Assembly: GCF_001544835.2 (NCBI RefSeq)
Contig: NZ_FCNX02000014.1
Span: 62,001-126,000, forward strand
Origin: Caballeronia fortuita
GTDB lineage: Bacteria > Pseudomonadota > Gammaproteobacteria > Burkholderiales > Burkholderiaceae
DNA: 64,000 nucleotides
Direction: 5' to 3'
The translations under genes were made by a program, and so were the position numbers. This document shows, piece after piece, positions 61,712 to 64,000 of the stretch. Within the stretch, counting starts at the first letter, position 1, and the number at the start of each line of letters is the position of its first letter. Below the pieces are notes generated by a model. The model was not told where the DNA came from. It did no database searches and saw nothing but the letters and a program-made list of their open reading frames with translations.

Positions 61712-62877
61712 CGGGTTTCCAGCGGCGCGGCGGCTTCGGGCTCGCCCGAAAGGGCCTGCCGATAAAGCCCGGCGATCAGATCGGCCTCGGTGATCATGCC
61801 CGCGAGCTGATCGTGCGGGCCGACAACCGGAATGTGGTGATGCCCGAAGTGCGCGAACATCGGCACCAGGTCGGCGATGGCCGTGCTCGTCTTCACCGTG
61901 CAGACGTCGGTCGTCATCAGCGCGGCGACGAGCGGCGTCGTCGCGGACGGGCCGCGCATCAGCCGTTCGATCGCCTGTTTCGCCCGCCCGGCGATGCCGC
62001 CGCGCACCGGCGCCAGGTCCGCGCGCGTGACGATGCCGCACACGCGGCGCGTCGCGTCGAGCACCGGCAGCGCCTTCACGCGATGTCTGTCGAGGAGCGC
62101 GAGCGCGGCCTGCGCGCTCGTATCGGGTGTCACGGAGACGATCGCGCGCGACATGATGTCCGCGCACGTGTATTCGGTGAAGCGGCGCGCGTAAGCCTGC
62201 AACTGCGTCTCGCGCAGCAGCGCTTCGAGATCGTCCGCATCGACGTCGAGCATTTCGCTGCGGCGCGACAGCACGGCTTCGAGATCGCCGCGCGTGAACG
62301 ATGTGGCGCCGGGCGGCGTGGTCGCCGGCTTCGGCGCTGCGTGCCCGTGCGGATAGCGATGCCCGGTCAGCGCGTGGAATGCGATTGCCGATAACAACAG
62401 CACCGCCGACTGGAGCGCCACCGGCGCGATCACGAAGCCATAGCCGAGCGCGTGGATCGACGGCCCGCCGAGCACTGCCGTCAGCGCGACCGCGCCCGAC
62501 GGCGGATGCACGCAGCGCAGCGCGAACATCGCGCAGATGGCGAGACAGACGGCGAGCGCGGCGGCATCGACGGGATCGTGCACGAACATCGCACAGGTGA
62601 CGCCGACGATCGCCGAGACGATATTCCCGCCGATGATCGACCACGGCTGCGCGAGCGGACTCGCGGGCACGGCGAACAGCAACACGGCCGATGCGCCCAT
62701 CGGCGCGATGAGAAACGGAGTCGCGGATGCGTCGCCGATCAGCAGATGCGCGAGCCCGCCCGTCAGCGCAATGCCGATCAGCGCGCCCAGTCCCGCGCGC
62801 AGACGCTCGGTCCAGCGCAGCGTGACCGGAGCGGGGAGAAAGCCTTGCAGCCAGCGAAGCAATGCGATACGCGACAC
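61708..62877 (-). CDS. HPP family membrane protein with CBS pair
   Basis: 389 residues. Four or five helices of the HPP domain (PMGASAVLLFAVPASPLAQPW, the HPPSGAVALTAVLG motif that names the family) and then two CBS motifs (CADIMSRAIVSVTPDTSAQA, VAALMTTDVCTVKTSTAIAD). A plant HPP protein transports nitrite; bacterial roles are not settled. First gene of the operon, so the control region is upstream of 62877. Confidence 0.88.
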   Translation of the reverse strand: MSRIALLRWLQGFLPAPVTLRWTERLRAGLGALIGIALTGGLAHLLIGDASATPFLIAPMGASAVLLFAVPASPLAQPWSIIGGNIVSAIVGVTCAMFVHDPVDAAALAVCLAICAMFALRCVHPPSGAVALTAVLGGPSIHALGYGFVIAPVALQSAVLLLSAIAFHALTGHRYPHGHAAPKPATTPPGATSFTRGDLEAVLSRRSEMLDVDADDLEALLRETQLQAYARRFTEYTCADIMSRAIVSVTPDTSAQAALALLDRHRVKALPVLDATRRVCGIVTRADLAPVRGGIAGRAKQAIERLMRGPSATTPLVAALMTTDVCTVKTSTAIADLVPMFAHFGHHHIPVVGPHDQLAGMITEADLIAGLYRQALSGEPEAAAPLETR

Positions 62878-62950
62878 TTTTCAGCGTTCCCGGAAGAGTC
62901 AGTGGACGGTCACACCGGCTCGCCGGATCGATCGGCGCGAACGCAAGCGT

Positions 62951-62994
62951 GCGACAATCTCAAAATTGTATCGCAATATGATACAAATTGTCGC
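62951..62994. promoter_or_regulatory. Large palindromic operator upstream of the HPP-MarR-ClC operon
   Basis: Nested inverted repeats: outer GCGACAAT (62951-62958) and ATTGTCGC (62987-62994), inner TTGTATC (62966-62972) and GATACAA (62980-62986) around GCAATAT. It lies 74 nt upstream of the HPP start and 75 nt before the divergent DUF3857 gene. The inner repeat is a typical MarR box. Confidence 0.75.
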
Positions 62995-63068
62995 CTGTTT
63001 CGATTTGCCGCGCGATGAATGTCCTCCTGTACGATGAGCTTTCCATCGCGCGGCGCGGATACCTCGAC

Positions 63069-64000
63069 ATGACTCGTCGTTTCTTTCTCCTGGTGGCGTG
63101 CGTGTGCGCGTCGTCCGATATTGCGTTCGCATCCGACGAAGACCCGTCGACCATCGTTAGCGACGTGCACGAATTCGTCGTCGCTGCCGATGGCTCGGTG
63201 ACCGAAGACGACGTCACCGTGCTGCGCGCGAACACATCGGCGGGCGTCGACGAAATCGCGCAGCGTTACGTCTGGTACGACAAGAGCGTGACGAAGGTGG
63301 ACATCGTCGAGGCATATTCCGTCGATGCGAACGGCGCGCGCCACGATGTCTCGCCCGAGCAGATCCGCGACATTCAGGAGCCGCGTTCGGCTGGCGCGCC
63401 CACGTTTCAGGACGCGAAACTGCGCGCGGTGATTTTTCCGGCGGTGGGCATCGGCTCGACGGTGCATCTGCGCTTTCGCAAGAGCCAGTCGGCGGCGGTG
63501 ATTCCGGGGCAGTTCAACTATTACGTCGATCCGGGGCAGCGGCCCGTCCTGCAACAGACGCTCGTCTTCGATCTGCCCGCCGGCAAGCCGCTCTATGCCG
63601 ATGCGCGCGGCTACGTCGCCGCGCCGCCCGTCACGGAAAACGGGCGCACGCGTTATGCGTTCGCGTACCGGCACGATCGCTTCGCGCGCCTCGAAAGCGG
63701 CTCGGTCGGCTATGCGCAGTATGGCGACCGTCTGATGGTCACGACGTTCCCCGACTACGCGAGCTTCGCGAAAAGCTATCGCGACGCCGCCGCCGATGCC
63801 AGCGCCGCCGATCCCGCGATCCGCGCGCTCGCGCAGTCGCTCACGCGAAACGACAGCGACGATCGCGCGAAAGCGAAAACGCTCTACGACTGGGTGCGGC
63901 AGAACATTCGCTACGTCGCGATGTTCATCGGGCAGAGTCCCGCGGTGCCGCATCGGGTGGCGGACGTGCTCGCGAACCGCTACGGCGACTGCAAGGATCA
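63069..64000 (+). CDS. DUF3857/transglutaminase-like exported protein (partial)
   Basis: The open frame runs to the right edge (310 residues plus two bases). MTRRFFLLVACVCASSDIAF is a signal peptide; the following region (VVAADGSVTEDDVTVLRANT, QRYVWYDKSVTKVDIVEAY, AVIFPAVGIGSTVHL) is a DUF3857 beta domain, and near the end LYDWVRQNIRYVAMFIG and NRYGDCKD hold the transglutaminase-like Cys. Such proteins are periplasmic and of unsettled function. ATG 63069 is preferred; an in-frame ATG at 63015 adds 18 non-signal residues. The C-terminus is outside the window. Confidence 0.85.
   Translation, partial: MTRRFFLLVACVCASSDIAFASDEDPSTIVSDVHEFVVAADGSVTEDDVTVLRANTSAGVDEIAQRYVWYDKSVTKVDIVEAYSVDANGARHDVSPEQIRDIQEPRSAGAPTFQDAKLRAVIFPAVGIGSTVHLRFRKSQSAAVIPGQFNYYVDPGQRPVLQQTLVFDLPAGKPLYADARGYVAAPPVTENGRTRYAFAYRHDRFARLESGSVGYAQYGDRLMVTTFPDYASFAKSYRDAAADASAADPAIRALAQSLTRNDSDDRAKAKTLYDWVRQNIRYVAMFIGQSPAVPHRVADVLANRYGDCKD

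Noticed and set aside
59867..61765. 632-codon open frame antisense to the ClC and marR genes
   Set aside because: Composition is almost only Arg, Ala, Glu, His and Asp; typical antisense artefact.

Overview
The window is GC-rich beta-proteobacterial chromosome. Gene content and gene styles point to the Burkholderia / Caballeronia / Paraburkholderia group: very similar families of exported hypothetical proteins, OprD and OmpW porins, an FNR-type ferredoxin-NADP reductase, and a long inverted repeat of a kind I recall as common in those genomes. This assignment is inference from family resemblance. I saw no tRNA, rRNA or CRISPR array, no prophage and no integrase. The only mobile-looking DNA is a ~640 bp inverted-repeat element near 43.5 kb.

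Layout. 0-5 kb: end of a cyanide-insensitive type bd oxidase operon (cydAB), a YpfJ-type zinc metallopeptidase, LPS heptosyltransferase I and a PilZ flagellar-brake protein. 5-12 kb: DsbA/FrnE-like oxidoreductase, DadA-like flavoprotein, OsmC, and a LysR regulator divergent from a FAH hydrolase / SDR / MFS cassette that looks like the last steps of a sugar-acid pathway. 12-18 kb: two exported proteins of unknown role (one with five 11-residue repeats), a ChaA antiporter, an orphan amino-acid binding protein, an AstE-like deacylase, a FucU mutarotase and a tiny free-standing gene with its own palindromic operator and terminator. 18-24 kb: ArsR/AHSA1 pair, purine permease, gamma-glutamyltranspeptidase, SDR and LysR. 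24-32 kb: complete oppABCDF plus an OprD porin, together a peptide route from outer membrane to cytoplasm.

32-38 kb: oxalate/formate-type MFS carrier, small lipoprotein, cupin and AhpD-like proteins, then flavohaemoglobin hmp divergent from the sigma54 activator norR, with three evenly built NorR-type boxes between them. 38-43 kb: a six-gene respiratory cluster with cytochromes carrying seven haem c sites around a ba3-type oxidase. 43-44 kb: the repeat element. 44-58 kb: mixed housekeeping and accessory genes (FNR2, extensin-like peptidase, HD protein and divergent GlxA regulator, OmpW, a frameshifted GFA gene, zinc ADH, sirtuin, class V aminotransferase, chemotaxis receptor with a sigma28-like promoter, PRC-barrel protein, DUF2945, DUF1810, Tat-exported aldo/keto reductase). 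58-64 kb: a TPR/glycosyltransferase-9-like protein, then an HPP(CBS)-MarR-ClC(CBS) anion-transport operon read from a large palindromic operator, and the start of a DUF3857/transglutaminase protein cut by the window edge.

The most interesting items are the HPP-MarR-ClC operon with an unusual ClC selectivity residue, the NorR-hmp control region, the leaderless ArsR promoter whose spacer is a perfect palindrome, the tiny gene at 17.8 kb, and the exported hendecad-repeat protein. All functional calls rest on motifs and remembered family resemblance; no database search was run.
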